From an uncultured Oscillospiraceae bacterium (lineage in GTDB: Bacteria > Bacillota > Clostridia > Oscillospirales > Oscillospiraceae), in assembly GCA_904398675.1 (NCBI GenBank), contig CAJFPI010000094.1, forward strand, positions 1-12,062: a DNA stretch of 12,062 nucleotides. Reading direction: 5' to 3'. The translations under genes and the position numbers were made by a program. Of this stretch, positions 1 through 7,119 are shown piece after piece (the first letter of the stretch is position 1; the number at the start of each line of letters is the position of its first letter). A model generated the notes under the pieces. It did not search any database and had not been told where the DNA came from. It saw nothing but the letters and a program-made list of their open reading frames with translations.

Positions 1-531
1 GATTTCGCCTCTGGTTTGTACCCGCAGCTTGGCGTCCAGATTGCTCAGCGGCTCATCCATCAAAATCGCCTCTGTCTCCCGGGCCAGTGCGCGTCCCAGC
101 GCCACGCGCTGGCGCTGGCCGCCGGAGAGCTGGGACGGCTTGCGGTTCAAGACCTCCTCAAGCCCCAGCATGGCGGCGGCCTCCCGGATCTTCCTGTCCT
201 TCTCCGCTTTTTTCTCTTTCCGGATCGTCAGGCCAAAGCCGATATTGTCGTAGACATTCAGATTCGGCAGCAGCGCATAGCTCTGGAAAACCAGGCCTAC
301 ATCCCGCTCCCGCGGAGAGAGGTTGTTGACGCACTTCCCATCAATCAGGATCTCTCCGCCTGTAATTTGCTCCAGGCCGACCATCATCATCAGGATCGTG
401 GATTTCCCGCAGCCGGAGGGGCCAAGCAGCACCAGAAAATCCCCATCGGAGATGTCGATGTTCACATCATTGACCGCTTTCACACCGTTCGGGTATATTT
501 TTTCTAAGTGTCTGATCGCAATATCCGGCAT
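1..531 (-). CDS. MalK/UgpC-type sugar ABC transporter ATP-binding protein (3' end cut by window edge)
   Basis: Cytoplasmic ATPase that would power an ABC importer, most like the MalK/MsmX/UgpC group serving carbohydrate importers. It is open through the left edge, and 177 residues are visible. The Walker A motif GPSGCGKST lies at about residues 37-45, the Q-loop VFQ with SYALLPNLNVYDNI follows at about 81-97, the signature LSGGQRQRVALGRALA is at about 135-150, and the Walker B motif ILMDEP is at about 156-161, followed by the MalK-like D-loop LSNLDAKLR. The H-loop and regulatory domain are outside the window. I prefer the ATG at 531 over the in-frame ATG at 540, because GGAAAGG at 541-547 sits 9 nt before 531 but abuts 540. 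It lies 65 bp downstream of the larA-like gene on the same strand, so it is probably the first transport gene of the operon. Permease and binding-protein genes are not seen. The transported sugar is unknown. Confidence 0.9.
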   Translation of the reverse strand, partial: MPDIAIRHLEKIYPNGVKAVNDVNIDISDGDFLVLLGPSGCGKSTILMMMVGLEQITGGEILIDGKCVNNLSPRERDVGLVFQSYALLPNLNVYDNIGFGLTIRKEKKAEKDRKIREAAAMLGLEEVLNRKPSQLSGGQRQRVALGRALARETEAILMDEPLSNLDAKLRVQTRGEI

Positions 532-596
532 GTGCTCCATCCTTTCCCATTCAAATCTGTTAAAACGATCTTCTCATACCGGCTCATGAGCACGCG

Positions 597-1847
597 TCAG
601 CCCTCGGCCACCGGGAGCGTAGAGCCGCCGTAGGGCATCGCAATAATGCCCGCTCCAGCGCCGTAGCGCTGCAGCGCCGCGTCCAGCGCCGCCTGGACCG
701 ACGGCTGCGGATGCAAAAAGATACGGCGGACAAAATCGTCCGGCAGATCGGAAACAAGGTCGATCCGCGCATCCTCCAGAACCATGCCGACGGCCGCGGC
801 CTTGTGGCCGCCCAATTCAAATTCCCGGCCAATGCGCTCCACCATGGAATGGGGCGTTGGCGCCTCAGTAAGCCATTGTTCAAATTTTACACTTCCCAGG
901 CCCTCCGGACAAGCCCCAATCAAAATGATCGTTCCCCCCTTGCAGACGGCGTGCTTTGCGTTGTCCAGCGCCTTCTGCGTCTGATAGAGGTTGGCGTCCT
1001 TCGGCGCGCCCCCCTGGGAAACCAGGACGATTTCTGCGCGCCTGGGAATGTGGGTCCGGTACATGGTATCCAGATAGGCGCAGCCTGCCCGGTGCGCCTC
1101 CACAGCGTCGCCCGCCACCGCGTGGACGATCTGCTTGTGCTCATCCAGAATGACATTGAGGATGTAGTCAATGCCGCAGATGGCGCCGCCCTCCTCGATA
1201 TCCTCCCGGATGGGGTTCCCGTCCAGCTTTCCGGCGCAGGCGTCCTTTGAGGTCATCAGCCTGTGGTTGCTCTGGATGGCCTCCCGGGAGGAGGCGCCGG
1301 GAAGAATGGCCTTTGCGCCGCCGGAATACCCTGCAAAGTAGTGAAATTCAATATTCCCCAGGCAGATCCGGATATCTGCCTGGGCCACGACCCGGGTGAC
1401 GTCCACCGGCGTCCCGCGGCTGGTGGTTCCCATGCGGACGCAGTCGTCCGGATCGCCGTCTATGCAGCGCACCTCTTGAAAGCAGCGCTCACCCGCCAGA
1501 CGCCGCCGCTCCTCGTCGGTGTGGCGGCGGTGGGAGCCCAGGGCGAAGACCACGGTAATATCCCGCTTGTCCGCCCCCGCTGCATACAGCTCATCCAGCA
1601 CAGCCGGCAGCACAGCGCTGCTGGGCATGGGGCGGGAGACATCGCTGGTGACGATGGCGATCCGCTGCCCCGGCCGGACGATTTCCCGCAGCCGCGGTTT
1701 CCCGATGGGATGCTCCAGCGCATAGCGCACCGCCGCCTCCCCCCTTCTGGGGTGTTCCACAGGATTGGACTGCAGCACGGCCAGAAGATTCTTTTCCGGG
1801 ATCTCGGCGGTCATCACGCCGTTTCCATATCCAAACTCCAGTTTCAC
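597..1847 (-). CDS. larA: LarA-family nickel-dependent 2-hydroxyacid racemase/epimerase
   Basis: A 416-residue protein of the LarA (former DUF2088) family. Known members racemise or epimerise alpha-hydroxy acids with the nickel-pincer nucleotide cofactor: lactate in Lactiplantibacillus LarA, other substrates in relatives. The cofactor and catalytic residues appear intact: SDVSRP (D69, R72), histidines in GSHRRHT (H106/H109), FHYFAGYSGGAK (H169, K179), NH at H195, and YQTQK (Q289, K292). The spacings H169-K179 (10) and K179-H195 (16) equal those of lactate racemase H174/K184/H200, so K179 should hold the cofactor and H195 the nickel. The start is GTG at 1847, which overlaps the stop of the pgk-like gene (GTGA) and so suggests translational coupling. 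LarB, LarC and LarE, which make the cofactor, are not in the window. The context suggests a sugar-derived 2-hydroxyacid rather than lactate, but this is inference. Confidence 0.9.
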   Translation of the reverse strand: MKLEFGYGNGVMTAEIPEKNLLAVLQSNPVEHPRRGEAAVRYALEHPIGKPRLREIVRPGQRIAIVTSDVSRPMPSSAVLPAVLDELYAAGADKRDITVVFALGSHRRHTDEERRRLAGERCFQEVRCIDGDPDDCVRMGTTSRGTPVDVTRVVAQADIRICLGNIEFHYFAGYSGGAKAILPGASSREAIQSNHRLMTSKDACAGKLDGNPIREDIEEGGAICGIDYILNVILDEHKQIVHAVAGDAVEAHRAGCAYLDTMYRTHIPRRAEIVLVSQGGAPKDANLYQTQKALDNAKHAVCKGGTIILIGACPEGLGSVKFEQWLTEAPTPHSMVERIGREFELGGHKAAAVGMVLEDARIDLVSDLPDDFVRRIFLHPQPSVQAALDAALQRYGAGAGIIAMPYGGSTLPVAEG

Positions 1848-3106
1848 AGCTCTCTGCTCCCAAATTTCTCAGCCGCATGGCGGAGCGCCTTGACCACCGG
1901 CAGCTCCTCGCCGGTCAAAAACCGGATCAGCGCGCCGCCGCCGGTGCAGACATAGCCTAGCTGATCGGTAACCGCGTACTTTGCCGCAGCCGTGACGCTG
2001 TCTCCGCCGCCCACCACTGTGTAGGCGGATGTTTTGGCCAGGGCCTCAAAAACTGTCCGCGTGCCCAGCTCGCTCTCCGCCTGCTCAAAGACGCCCATAG
2101 GGCCGTTGACAAACACCGTTTTGGCCTTTGCAATGCTGTCGCTGTAGCGCTCTGCGGTTTCTTCGCCCACATCCAGGGCCGTGATCTCCTCCGGTACCGC
2201 GCCGACGGCGCACTCCCGGCGCTGCCCGTCCTCTATGTACCCCAGATCCACCGGCAGCACCAGTCGGTCTGCGTATTTGGCAAGCAGCTCCTTCGCCTTC
2301 TCGATATAGCTGCCATACCCGCTTTTGGTGATGAAATCCACGCTGCCCCGGCCGATGGTCTCCCCCTTGGCCGCCAGCAGAATATTTCCCACCAGGCCGC
2401 CGGTGAGAACCTGGTCGGCGGCCCCGTTTCTCAGCACGGTGTCCATCATCAAAAAGGCGTCGGACACCTTGGCGCCGCCCAGCACGAACACGCAGGGCCG
2501 CTCCGGTGCGGCCATCAGCTCCGAGATCACGCAGTATTCCCGCTCAAACAGCCGCCCCATGGCCGAGGGCAGCACCTGCTCAAAGCCGCAGAGGGAGGGC
2601 TGATCCCTGTGAGCTGCGGCAAAGGCGTCGCAGATATACAGATCCGCCAGAGGCGCCAGCTTTTCCACCAGCAGCGTTTTCGCCTGCTGTTCATGGGTGA
2701 GGCGGAGGTTTTTTTCAAACAGGGTCTGCTCCTCCGCCACATAGCGGACGTTGTCCAGAAGGAGGATCTCCCCCTCCTTCAGCGCCCGGATCTTCTCACG
2801 GGCAGCGGGGCCGCACACATCGTCGATCCACTGCACCTCCCGGCCCAGAAGCTGTGTCAGCACCCTGGCGTGGGGCCGTGTGCAGTAGTAATTCTGGTAC
2901 TCGATGTCGCTGCCCTGGTGGGCCAGAAGGACAACCTCCGCCCCCCGGTCGGAGAGCTCCCGGATGGTGGGGACGCATGCCCGAATGCGGGCCGTGCTTT
3001 TAAGGGCGTCCCGCTCCCGGTCCACCGGCTGGTTGATGTCCACCCGGCAGAGCACTGTCCTGCCCCGGACATCAAATTCATCCATGGTTTGAATGCCAAA
3101 ACGCAT
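1844..3106 (-). CDS. pgk: Archaeal-type phosphoglycerate kinase (substrate possibly not 3-phosphoglycerate)
   Basis: A 420-residue phosphoglycerate kinase family protein, which would transfer phosphate from an acyl phosphate to ADP. The N-terminal half resembles archaeal PGKs: RVDINQPVD (D23, N25), LAHQG rather than SHLGRP, DAFAAAHRDQPSLCGF (R167), PSAMGRL, and VLRNGAADQVLTGGLV. Also seen are R40 in ARIRA, LLLDNVRY (R121), GGAKVSD (K213), FVNGPMGVFE (N334, E341), GGGDS (D369) and CTGGGALIRFLTGEELP. The usual Arg of HxGRP is Ser66, followed by Asp67, so one residue of the substrate-phosphate basic patch is missing. The second Lys of the bacterial SDK motif is Ala217. Nucleotide-site motifs look sound, so an active kinase with altered acceptor specificity is plausible. 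The ATG at 3106 has AAGGAG 8 nt upstream. It follows the GAPDH gene after 90 bp and overlaps larA by 4 bp. A housekeeping bacterial-type pgk is expected elsewhere in the genome. Confidence 0.92.
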   Translation of the reverse strand: MRFGIQTMDEFDVRGRTVLCRVDINQPVDRERDALKSTARIRACVPTIRELSDRGAEVVLLAHQGSDIEYQNYYCTRPHARVLTQLLGREVQWIDDVCGPAAREKIRALKEGEILLLDNVRYVAEEQTLFEKNLRLTHEQQAKTLLVEKLAPLADLYICDAFAAAHRDQPSLCGFEQVLPSAMGRLFEREYCVISELMAAPERPCVFVLGGAKVSDAFLMMDTVLRNGAADQVLTGGLVGNILLAAKGETIGRGSVDFITKSGYGSYIEKAKELLAKYADRLVLPVDLGYIEDGQRRECAVGAVPEEITALDVGEETAERYSDSIAKAKTVFVNGPMGVFEQAESELGTRTVFEALAKTSAYTVVGGGDSVTAAAKYAVTDQLGYVCTGGGALIRFLTGEELPVVKALRHAAEKFGSREL

Positions 3107-3122
3107 CGTGCTTTCTCCTTCT

Positions 3123-3170
3123 GCCGGACCGGAGGGGACGGGAACGCACCTTCGCCCTCTCCGATCCGGC
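3123..3170 (-). other. Intergenic mRNA hairpin between the GAPDH and PGK genes
   Basis: The arms at 3123-3134 and 3159-3170 are complementary over 12 bp, with a single mismatch that becomes a G-U pair in the minus-strand RNA. A GGG/CCC extension (3135-3137 with 3155-3157) continues the stem past a one-base bulge. No U-tract follows in the transcript; instead the pgk ribosome binding site (AAGGAG) comes directly after the stem. A terminator is therefore unlikely. An RNA-stability or translation-balancing element inside the operon fits better, but this is inference from structure alone. Confidence 0.55.
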
Positions 3171-3196
3171 CGTCAATCTGCGCTGCTGGAAATCTG

Positions 3197-4258
3197 TCAC
3201 GCCTTCTTAAACGCGCCGATCCCCAGATACCGGTTGGTGGCCGCCGTGCCCTCCTCCCGGGTCTCCTGCATCCGCATGGCCGCCCGGATGGCGTCGATGG
3301 TCTCAGGGATGGTGACGGACTCCTGGGGGATATTGATGGCAAACATGATGTCGTTGCCGGACTCGACAATAGAGTCCGCCCAGAGGCCGATCTCATACAT
3401 GTCGCCTCTGCGGTTGCCCAGGTCACGGGCGTATTTGAAGAAGGAGGCGTTGCCCTTGAATCCCTCCTCCAGCGTCACGACGCGGATGCGGGGGTGGGCC
3501 TGGAAGGCCTCCAGGGCCATCTCCTTGGTGATCTTCTTTCCGTCCTTCGCCGTGGCCAGGACCGTGATAATGTGCCCATGGGTCACAGGTGTGTGGACCA
3601 GGATGCCGGTGGCGTCCACATGGGGCATAATGGTCATCAGGTCCACCGCCTGGTGGGAGGGTGCCTTCTCCATCTGCAGCGCATTGGTGAGCCCCCGGTG
3701 GTAGTCGCCGGGATCCGCCACGCGGCGGATGATGGTGATGGCCACCTTTTCGATGCCCACCTTTCTGTCCAGGCAGTCCACCGCCCGGATCAGCCCCGTG
3801 GTATTGCAGGACGTCAGCTTGAGGTAATCCGCGCCGAGGCCCTTCTCATAGTTGGCGTAGCCGTGGAAGAACACGTCGGCCACAGCGTTTTTCTCGCCGC
3901 CCTGGAATACCGCCTTCACGCCGTACTTATCGTAGTAGTTGGCCTTATTCTGGGCGCCGACGCCGCCGGGCGCGGAGTCCAGCATGATATCCACCTCTTT
4001 GCACAGCTCCTCAAACGTGCCGGCCACTGGGATATCCTTCGCCGCAAAAGCGGCCTTGTCCGCTCCGTCCACCAGATACAGCTTGTAGGTGATGCCGTTG
4101 GCGCCCACCATATTCTTTTCCCGAAGAGCCTGGAGGGAGAGTGTGGGGGCAAGATCTGCGATGCCCACAAGCTCCATATCCTCCTGCATGGCCACTCCGT
4201 CCGCCAGGCGCTGACCGATGGTGCCATAGCCCGCGACGCCGACTTTAATCTTTTTCAT
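3197..4258 (-). CDS. Archaeal-type (type II) phosphorylating glyceraldehyde-3-phosphate dehydrogenase
   Basis: A 353-residue protein of the archaeal type II GAPDH family. Such enzymes oxidise an aldehyde to an acyl phosphate using inorganic phosphate and NAD(P)+. The N-terminal Rossmann motif is GVAGYGTIGQR (residues 7-17). The catalytic cysteine is C151 in SCNTTGL, RRVADP lies at 178-183, and THGH (H227/H229) is the likely catalytic histidine region. KGNASFFKYARDLGNRRGDMYEI and PETIDAIRAA match the family's C-terminal part. An Asp (D35) ends the second beta-strand, which favours NAD+ over NADP+ (inference). About 25 residues continue past the usual C-terminal helix. The ATG at 4258 has GGGGAGG 4 nt upstream. 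The PGK-type partner follows immediately, so the pair could turn an aldehyde into a carboxylate with ATP gain. Whether the substrate is D-glyceraldehyde 3-phosphate is not certain. Confidence 0.92.
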   Translation of the reverse strand: MKKIKVGVAGYGTIGQRLADGVAMQEDMELVGIADLAPTLSLQALREKNMVGANGITYKLYLVDGADKAAFAAKDIPVAGTFEELCKEVDIMLDSAPGGVGAQNKANYYDKYGVKAVFQGGEKNAVADVFFHGYANYEKGLGADYLKLTSCNTTGLIRAVDCLDRKVGIEKVAITIIRRVADPGDYHRGLTNALQMEKAPSHQAVDLMTIMPHVDATGILVHTPVTHGHIITVLATAKDGKKITKEMALEAFQAHPRIRVVTLEEGFKGNASFFKYARDLGNRRGDMYEIGLWADSIVESGNDIMFAINIPQESVTIPETIDAIRAAMRMQETREEGTAATNRYLGIGAFKKA

Positions 4259-4294
4259 GCTGCCTCCCCTTTCTCTAAACCAAAACCGTCCCGC

Positions 4295-5221
4295 TTACTT
4301 GCGGATGTAGCGGCCGTGCTCGTCGTGATCCTTGTCGTACTGAATATACGGGCATCCGTTGAATCCCATCGGATTGCGGAACCCAAGGGGATTGACGCCG
4401 ACGGGGTGCCGCTCCATCAGCTCGCGGATGAACTGGGCATACCCTTCCACAACCTGCTCCACAAGGGCGTCGCCCTTCTCCTTGGTCGCCTTTGTGGGGT
4501 TTCCAATCACGCCGTAGTCCAGGTCGTCCTTTTCCATCAGGGCAAAGGTCCCGCCGAAACCGTACATCTGCCATTTGTGGGACATCTCGCCGGGGGCCTT
4601 CTTCCACTTCTCATCCACCAGGGGCGTGCCGGCCCCGTCGATGGCCAGATCCATATGCATCAGCTCCGGATAGAGGGACAGCCCCATGGAGGATTCCGCC
4701 TCGTCCGCATGCCACATAAAGTCCTCCAGGATGTTCTTGTTGTCTCCCAGGAAGTCATACCAGGTGGAGGCGACGGTAAAGAACCCCTCCATGCCCAGCT
4801 TGTGGACAGCGGTGATAAAGCTGCTGTCCGCGCCGTGGGCCACCAGCAGGATGAACTTGTTGTAGCCCACATTGGCGGCGCCGGCGATAATGTCGTGGAT
4901 CAGCGCAATGTTGGTCTCATAGTTCAGCGCAATGGTGCCGGGCATTCCCATGTGCATGTAGGGATGGCCGCCGTACATGGGGCAGGGGAGCACGGTGGCG
5001 CCGGAGCGCTCCGCCACCTTTTCCGCCAGGCCGATGGCGTTAAAGCTGTCCATGCCGTTGGGGCAGTGGGGGCCGTGCTGCTCAATCGCGCCCAGAGGCA
5101 GGATCGCCACATCGCAGACCTCCTTGGCGTAGGCGATGTTTACCGGCGCTGTATTCTGATCAAAAAATACGGAATCCCTCTTGTTCAGCTTGAATGTGGT
5201 CTGCTTTTTCAGTTCCGCCAT
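4295..5221 (-). CDS. Creatininase-family metal-dependent hydrolase (possibly IolN-like ring-opening enzyme)
   Basis: A 308-residue creatininase-superfamily protein. These are cytoplasmic Zn/Mn hydrolases that open creatinine, formamide or, in the IolN type of inositol breakdown, a dehydro-inosose ring. The family metal motif ILPLGAIEQHGPH gives E47 and H49, with D58 in GMDS. H90 lies in GHPYMHMGMPGTIAL, H129 in LLVAHGADSS, and H171/E174/E176 in WHADEAESS. The last stretch, GVIGNPTKATKEKG, is typical of the family. The usual NGHGGN segment is replaced by VAHGADSS, so this is not an ordinary creatininase. It is preceded in the operon by a zinc dehydrogenase, the same combination as in the Thermotoga inositol pathway (IolM then IolN), hence the suggested ring-opening or C-C hydrolase role. 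That assignment is inference. The ATG at 5221 has GGAAGG upstream with a fairly long spacer of 9-10 nt. Confidence 0.85.
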   Translation of the reverse strand: MAELKKQTTFKLNKRDSVFFDQNTAPVNIAYAKEVCDVAILPLGAIEQHGPHCPNGMDSFNAIGLAEKVAERSGATVLPCPMYGGHPYMHMGMPGTIALNYETNIALIHDIIAGAANVGYNKFILLVAHGADSSFITAVHKLGMEGFFTVASTWYDFLGDNKNILEDFMWHADEAESSMGLSLYPELMHMDLAIDGAGTPLVDEKWKKAPGEMSHKWQMYGFGGTFALMEKDDLDYGVIGNPTKATKEKGDALVEQVVEGYAQFIRELMERHPVGVNPLGFRNPMGFNGCPYIQYDKDHDEHGRYIRK

Positions 5222-5269
5222 AAATAAATCCCTTCCTTTCCAAATTTTAAGAGAATCATGATAGTTCCG

Positions 5270-6319
5270 TTACGGCCGCAGCAAAATCTTGATGCGCATC
5301 TCCTTTTTTGCGCGGACCATTTTTACAACATCCGGCAGGCTCTCCAGCGGCACCACATGGGTAATCAGCGGCTTTGCCTGCAGCTGCCCCTCCGCCATAT
5401 AGGTCAGCACCGGGGCGAAGGCGTTGGGACTTGCCAGGGAGCAGATCACCGTGCAGTCCTTGGCGATCATATTGTTGAGCTGGACGGGCACCTCTGTATC
5501 CTGGTACCAGCTGATCAAAACCAGCGTCCCGCCGGGTTTCAGCGCCTTCACTGCCTGACCGAGCGCCCCTTGGTTGCCGGAGGACTCGATGATGACATCC
5601 GGCCCGGCGCCGCCTGTCAGGCGCTGCGCGGCCGCGGCGATGTCCTCGCTGTGGTAGTTAATGGTGGCCCCTGCGCCGCAGTCTCTGGCGATGCGGAGCT
5701 TTTCCTCCCAGCTGCCGGCCACGATCACTTTTGCCGCGCCGCTGATCCGCGCCAGCTGGGCAGCCAGCTGACCGATGGGACCGTCGCCGATCACCAGTAC
5801 GGTGTCACCCATCTGGATCTTTGCCCGCCGCACCGCATAGGCGGCGGTGGCCGCCGGCTCTGCCAGCGCCGCCTCCTCCATGCTGACGCCCTCCGGGATC
5901 CGATAGACATGCCGGGCCGGGACGGCCACATACTGGGCAAAGACGCCCTGCCGGTTGCGGTAGGAGCCCACCACCTCCCGGTTGGGGCACAGGTTGTACC
6001 GCCCGTTCCGGCAGTAGTCGCAGGCGCCGCAGCCAAGGCTCACATCGGCCGTGATCCTGTCGCCCACCTGAAACCCCGTTACGCTGCTGCCCACCTCTGT
6101 GATCACGCCGGACCACTCATGTCCCGGGATCAGCGGATACTTGGTAAAGCCGTTTTTAATGTGCACCATGCTGCCGTTCAGCAGGTCCAGGTCTGTGCCG
6201 CAGAATCCTGCATACTCCACTCTCGCCAGCACCTCGTCAGCCTTCGGCTCCGGCATGGGGACATTGACGATCTCGATCTCCTCAACTGCGGCAAACCGTG
6301 CCGCCTTCATCTCTTTCAT
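5270..6319 (-). CDS. Zinc-dependent medium-chain alcohol/polyol dehydrogenase
   Basis: A 349-residue medium-chain dehydrogenase of the sorbitol/threonine dehydrogenase type, which would oxidise a secondary hydroxyl to a ketone. Catalytic zinc ligands are C40 (GFCGTD), H67-E68 (PGHEWSG) and E154 (LAEPAA). The structural zinc loop has C97, C100, C103 and C111 with standard spacing. The cofactor loop is GDGPIG (residues 178-183). No acidic residue ends the next strand (VIVAGSWEEK), which leaves the choice between NAD and NADP open. The ATG at 6319 overlaps the stop of the UlaG-like gene (ATGA) and has AGGAGG 6 nt upstream. A second in-frame ATG lies at 6310. Its neighbour is the creatininase-family gene, so it may make the keto substrate that the hydrolase cleaves. 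The exact polyol is unknown. Confidence 0.9.
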   Translation of the reverse strand: MKEMKAARFAAVEEIEIVNVPMPEPKADEVLARVEYAGFCGTDLDLLNGSMVHIKNGFTKYPLIPGHEWSGVITEVGSSVTGFQVGDRITADVSLGCGACDYCRNGRYNLCPNREVVGSYRNRQGVFAQYVAVPARHVYRIPEGVSMEEAALAEPAATAAYAVRRAKIQMGDTVLVIGDGPIGQLAAQLARISGAAKVIVAGSWEEKLRIARDCGAGATINYHSEDIAAAAQRLTGGAGPDVIIESSGNQGALGQAVKALKPGGTLVLISWYQDTEVPVQLNNMIAKDCTVICSLASPNAFAPVLTYMAEGQLQAKPLITHVVPLESLPDVVKMVRAKKEMRIKILLRP

Positions 6320-7101
6320 TCCTTCCCTCCTGTGCCTTCAGCGGTATTCCAGATCTCCCCCTGCCGCATCAAACGCGGCCTGCAGCTCTCCGAGCAGCTC
6401 TGCAGATATTGTGAGAAAGCATACGGATCCCCGCCGTGCTCGGCAAACGTCCAAAAATGACAGGGGACTGCCCATGCGGCGCCGGTCTCTATTGCCGTTT
6501 TGGCCCCTTCCACAGCATCCATATTGCCAAACTTCCCGTTGATGGAAGGGCAGACAATATCCGGCTGCCATTTCCGGATCTCAGCATTCCACTCCGGATG
6601 GTAGGCGCTGTCTCCGGAAAAATAGATCCGGCGCCCCCCCATTTCCAGCAGAATACCGATGGCGTCCGGGGCCATGTCTCCGTGATCGGCCTTGACGGCG
6701 GTGATGCGGAGGGCGCGGAACGTGTCCGTTGTCCCGGCGTTCAGCCGCCGCAGCCGTTCCCGGGGGGCGCCGTCCCGCTCCAGGGCTGTGATGCAGCTGT
6801 CCGGCCCGGCAAAGATGCAATCCGACTGCGCAATGAAAACGGGAACTGCATCCACGTCATAGTGGTCAAAATGGGTGTGTGTGATGCAGTAGTAGTCCGG
6901 ACGGATGTCCTCCGGCCCGCACAGCTGTGCCGACAGCCGCTTAAAGCCCCGGATCCTCTCCCCGCAGTTGCTGAAATAGGGGTCGATGAGGAAAACCGTT
7001 CCCTCATGGTCTTTTAGGTAAAATCCAGCCTGTCCCAGCCAGCAGATCACCAGCTCGCCGGGGTCGGCGCTGGCGGCGGCCAGCCGCGCAGAAAGCTCCA
7101 T
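6316..7101 (-). CDS. UlaG-like metallo-beta-lactamase-fold hydrolase (candidate lactonase)
   Basis: A 261-residue MBL-fold protein closest in layout to the UlaG (L-ascorbate-6-phosphate lactonase) branch. The fold's opening strand is ICWLGQAGFYL (19-29), with LIDPYF at 38-43. The metal motif is THTHFDHYD (H75, H77, D79, H80). Further ligands are likely H140 (ADHGD) and D164 (FSGDSAYH), and PCHFWTFAEHGGDP (H215, H222) is a UlaG-like C-terminal motif. Hydrolysis of a sugar lactone or phosphorylated lactone would fit between a dehydrogenase and an aldolase, but the substrate is not shown by sequence. It begins 18 bp after the IolB-like gene and ends in an ATGA overlap with the dehydrogenase. The start at 7101 lacks a perfect Shine-Dalgarno, with only GGCGG close upstream. 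There is no signal peptide, so it should be cytoplasmic. Confidence 0.85.
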   Translation of the reverse strand: MELSARLAAASADPGELVICWLGQAGFYLKDHEGTVFLIDPYFSNCGERIRGFKRLSAQLCGPEDIRPDYYCITHTHFDHYDVDAVPVFIAQSDCIFAGPDSCITALERDGAPRERLRRLNAGTTDTFRALRITAVKADHGDMAPDAIGILLEMGGRRIYFSGDSAYHPEWNAEIRKWQPDIVCPSINGKFGNMDAVEGAKTAIETGAAWAVPCHFWTFAEHGGDPYAFSQYLQSCSESCRPRLMRQGEIWNTAEGTGGKE

Positions 7102-7119
7102 TGTCCGCCACCCCCCCTC

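Noticed and set aside
2609..5227. Very long plus-strand open frame (872 codons) opposite the PGK, GAPDH and creatininase genes
   Set aside because: It is antisense to three genes with clear family motifs. Its translation shows no recognisable domain, and long antisense frames are common where codon third positions are G/C-rich.
5258..6460. Plus-strand open frame of 400 codons opposite the zinc dehydrogenase
   Set aside because: Antisense to a gene with complete zinc and cofactor motifs. No domain was recognised in the frame.
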